From Prochloron sp. SP5CPC1 (GTDB lineage: Bacteria > Cyanobacteriota > Cyanobacteriia > Cyanobacteriales > Prochloraceae): a stretch of 7,122 bases of DNA. Where the stretch lies: NCBI GenBank assembly GCA_014323965.1, contig JACONB010000086.1, positions 1 through 7,122 on the forward strand. The letters are read 5' to 3'. A program made the position numbers and the translations under genes. Shown piece by piece: positions 5,587-7,122 of the stretch. Under the pieces are notes generated by a model. It did no database searches. It was not told the DNA's origin and saw nothing but the letters and a program-made list of their open reading frames with translations. The first letter of the stretch is position 1, and the number at the start of each line of letters is the position of its first letter.

Positions 5587-6951
5587 TTAGCTAGAGCGGG
5601 TATTGAACAGCATTAAAATAGTGGCAAGTCCCAAACCGATTAATCTGATTCCTGGTTGGGTAATGGTGAAAACTTGAGCCAATACTAAAGCAATGATACT
5701 CAGGTGGGCGGGAAGAACACCATTCCTACCAATACCTGCTATAATTGTCAGACTCAAGGGAGTAAGGAACCAAACTAAACTCCAAAGAGAATGGTTCTGG
5801 GTAATTACCTCGTACTGCTCCAAAAGCAAAATGTAACTTAATCCTGCCAGAAATAGACCTATATGCCAAGCGCTGCGTTGATAGATTGGTAAACTCCCCG
5901 AAAACTTACCCAAATTTGCCCCTATCCACTCCCCTACCATTAAAGTGAGAATAATTACTATCCAGCCATTAAAGGAAAGACCAGGAAATTGCCAGTCAAT
6001 AAAGGCTGCAATAGTTAGCAATCCATAAATATGAGTTAGATAGACTCTCCCCTTCTCTGCGTTGCGGCGTTCGTGTGGTTCATACCCCAGAATGACAGTA
6101 GAAAAGAGCAGATTAAGCGCCAGTACAGCAGAGTTAGGAACAGCCAGGAGAGTCAAAACAATACCAAACCCCAAAGCCAACTCATCCCCAAATTGTGCCA
6201 GTTTCCGCTTTTTTTGAAGGTAAAGCCAACCTGTCACCCACAACATACCCAGGAGATAGGGAAACCAAATGAGACTTAGCAGTGCGTTAGAATAATCTTG
6301 TAGTTGAGTCAGTTGACGCAATATTAGGTAAAAGGTTTGCAAACCAATACCAAATATTAGAGCTAAATCGAGAGGTTGCCACCGTTGCAGTAAGCGATCG
6401 CGCAACCACAAGAGAACAAGTCCAGAGACAGCGATCGCCTGAAGAGGAAATTCCTTTACCGACACCAACCAACCGAGAAACATAATTCCTGCCCCCAGTT
6501 TGGCTCTTAGAGGGTGGGCATTTTTATCCTGGTGAGATAACCAAGTGAGGAGCCAGCCAAATAATCCTATGGCTAAACCCAGTTGGGGTATTTCCACTCT
6601 TCCTGTCAAAATTCCCCGCCCAAAGAGAATGAGTAAACCATAGAGGGAAATAAGGGTGCTGGTTTGAGATAGTTGGAGACTTTTTTGGGAGTTTTCTTTT
6701 TGAGCGCGGTAAACTGTATCTGCTACCGTTGCTAAGGTTCCTAAATACACAGCAAATAGGGGCAATTTATCCCAATACCAACCCCATTGTAAATAACACA
6801 CTAGCAGCAAGGGAACAGATGAAAACAAACCCGCTCCCTGTATAATTAGGGTGAGGATAACAGTTGCAATTATCATAGTTACCCATCCCCAAGGCTCTGT
6901 CCACAACTTAAACCCATCCATAGCCCAGAAATTGATGGGGATAAGCAACAA
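5587..6951 (-). CDS. Large multi-spanning membrane protein of unknown function (middle part of a probable split gene)
   Basis: The frame gives 454 hydrophobic residues with about 15-17 membrane segments by eye (for example 23-40, 63-80, 99-112, 151-167, 194-212, 255-271, 273-289, 361-378, 413-430, 434-449). The nominal start is TTG at 6951; the first ATG is at 6921 (residue 11). Neither has a Shine-Dalgarno. Good protein sequence continues upstream in the same frame (LVTRWTKQKPNLTLTAQTLGIVT) to a TAG at 7021, so the start is probably artificial and the true N-terminus lies outside the window. The phrase LLLIPINFWAMDGF matches, from memory, an early conserved part of large cyanobacterial membrane proteins. 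Residues 290-302 (YEPHERRNAEKGR), a hydrophilic loop between two membrane segments, are encoded by a dispersed repeat. The frame ends LFNTRSS-TAA, 5 bp before the next gene's ATG. Whether this piece is translated is uncertain. Confidence 0.7.
   Translation of the reverse strand: MLLIPINFWAMDGFKLWTEPWGWVTMIIATVILTLIIQGAGLFSSVPLLLVCYLQWGWYWDKLPLFAVYLGTLATVADTVYRAQKENSQKSLQLSQTSTLISLYGLLILFGRGILTGRVEIPQLGLAIGLFGWLLTWLSHQDKNAHPLRAKLGAGIMFLGWLVSVKEFPLQAIAVSGLVLLWLRDRLLQRWQPLDLALIFGIGLQTFYLILRQLTQLQDYSNALLSLIWFPYLLGMLWVTGWLYLQKKRKLAQFGDELALGFGIVLTLLAVPNSAVLALNLLFSTVILGYEPHERRNAEKGRVYLTHIYGLLTIAAFIDWQFPGLSFNGWIVIILTLMVGEWIGANLGKFSGSLPIYQRSAWHIGLFLAGLSYILLLEQYEVITQNHSLWSLVWFLTPLSLTIIAGIGRNGVLPAHLSIIALVLAQVFTITQPGIRLIGLGLATILMLFNTRSS
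6043..6083 (-). repeat. Dispersed repeat, copy C, inside the membrane-protein gene
   Basis: Read on the minus strand, this begins ATGAACCACACG followed by AACGCCGCAAC (23 bases, one mismatch to 3621-3643), then GCAGAGAAGGGGAGAGTC. It is in frame and encodes the charged loop YEPHERRNAEKGR (residues 290-302 of the 454-residue frame). Compared with copy B it has one GGGGAGA unit instead of three or four, and GCAGAGA where copy B has ACACAAGAGAGA. Confidence 0.65.
6394..6401. repeat. HIP1 octamer GCGATCGC
   Basis: A perfect HIP1 palindrome inside the membrane-protein frame, encoding part of LRDRLL. It starts 37 bp from the next HIP1 site. Confidence 0.8.
6431..6438. repeat. HIP1 octamer GCGATCGC
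   Basis: A perfect HIP1 palindrome inside the membrane-protein frame, encoding part of QAIAVS; paired with the site at 6394-6401. Confidence 0.8.
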
Positions 6952-7122
6952 AGTAACAATACCGAGGGTTTGAGCTGTTAGAGTTAAATTCGGTTTTTGT
7001 TTTGTCCACCGAGTAACCAGCTAAAAAATTAGAGTGTAGCTAAACAAGACCAAATACTGTCCGGTGGCTGAGAAATCCTTCCACTTACTAGCAACGAGCA
7101 AACCGGAGGATACCACTACCAT
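6952..7122 (-). pseudogene. N-terminal coding remnant of the membrane protein, interrupted by an in-frame TAG
   Basis: In the same frame as the 454-residue frame, bases 7122 to 7024 translate to MVVVSSGLLVASKWKDFSAT followed by GQYLVLFSYTLIF. A TAG stands at 7023-7021, and 7020 to 6952 give LVTRWTKQKPNLTLTAQTLGIVT, running straight into the downstream frame. The protein character (a hydrophobic helix, then a polar KQKPNLTLTAQT linker, then another helix) is continuous across the stop. From memory, related cyanobacterial proteins read VVVSSG.LAAS.W..F...GQY.VL..YTL.FW here, which suggests that the TAG arose from TGG (Trp). The ATG at the window edge is probably an internal Met, so the gene begins outside the window. 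A sequencing error is possible. Confidence 0.7.

Noticed and set aside
5545..5592. Programmed ribosomal frameshift linking the two membrane-protein frames
   Set aside because: No slippery heptamer precedes the TAA at 5589-5587; the only A run (minus strand of 5545-5550) is well downstream of the stop, and the frame after TAA soon meets another stop.
6399..6420. Apparent further copy of the repeat (CGCAACCACAAGAGAACAAG)
   Set aside because: It matches copy B only over short words, it would lie in the opposite orientation to copy C, and the minus strand here encodes ordinary membrane-helix protein (LVLLWLRDR), so chance is likely.
1..7122. CRISPR array, transposase, integrase, phage or toxin-antitoxin system
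   Set aside because: No regularly spaced repeats with unique spacers and no such proteins were found in any frame that I read.

Overview
This window looks like cyanobacterial chromosome. The evidence is three HIP1 octamers (GCGATCGC at 907, 6394 and 6431), two different Uma2-family (DUF820) nuclease-like genes of the kind that is greatly expanded in cyanobacteria, short GC-rich intergenic repeats built on CTCTGCG and AACCGC words, heptamer tandem repeats, and a very large multi-spanning membrane protein of a type I recall from cyanobacterial genomes. I cannot name the genus from the sequence alone.

Layout. Positions 1-433 (+) hold the C-terminal part of one Uma2 protein. A 254-bp spacer (434-687) carries inverted repeats, three copies of ACCCTACT, a TATAAT box and a strong ribosome binding site. 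A complete second Uma2 gene follows (688-1347, +). A 143-bp spacer (1348-1490) holds a CTCTGCG repeat tract and a GTGGGC/GCCCAC hairpin. The rest of the window is read from the minus strand: a UvrD/PcrA-type DNA helicase (1491-3587), a 110-bp spacer filled largely by a repeat and a GGGGAGA heptamer tract, then two hydrophobic reading frames (3698-5581 and 5587-6951) and further membrane-protein coding that runs off the right edge (6952-7122).

The main point of interest is the 3.4-kb membrane-protein block. Translating upstream of the nominal TTG start at 6951 gives convincing protein in the same frame up to the window edge, broken only by one TAG at 7021-7023. At the other end, the 454-residue frame stops at 5587 and the 627-residue frame starts 5 bp later in a different frame, yet the second piece resembles the continuation of the first. 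The simplest reading is one large ancestral gene broken in two places, either a decaying pseudogene or a protein now made in pieces. In addition, a repeat in the helicase leader (3621-3687) has a close inverted relative inside this gene (6043-6083), where it is translated in frame as a charged loop. No operon logic ties the helicase to the membrane genes beyond shared orientation, and the Uma2 genes look like independent units. I see no CRISPR array, transposase, tRNA or rRNA, and no clear previously undescribed system.
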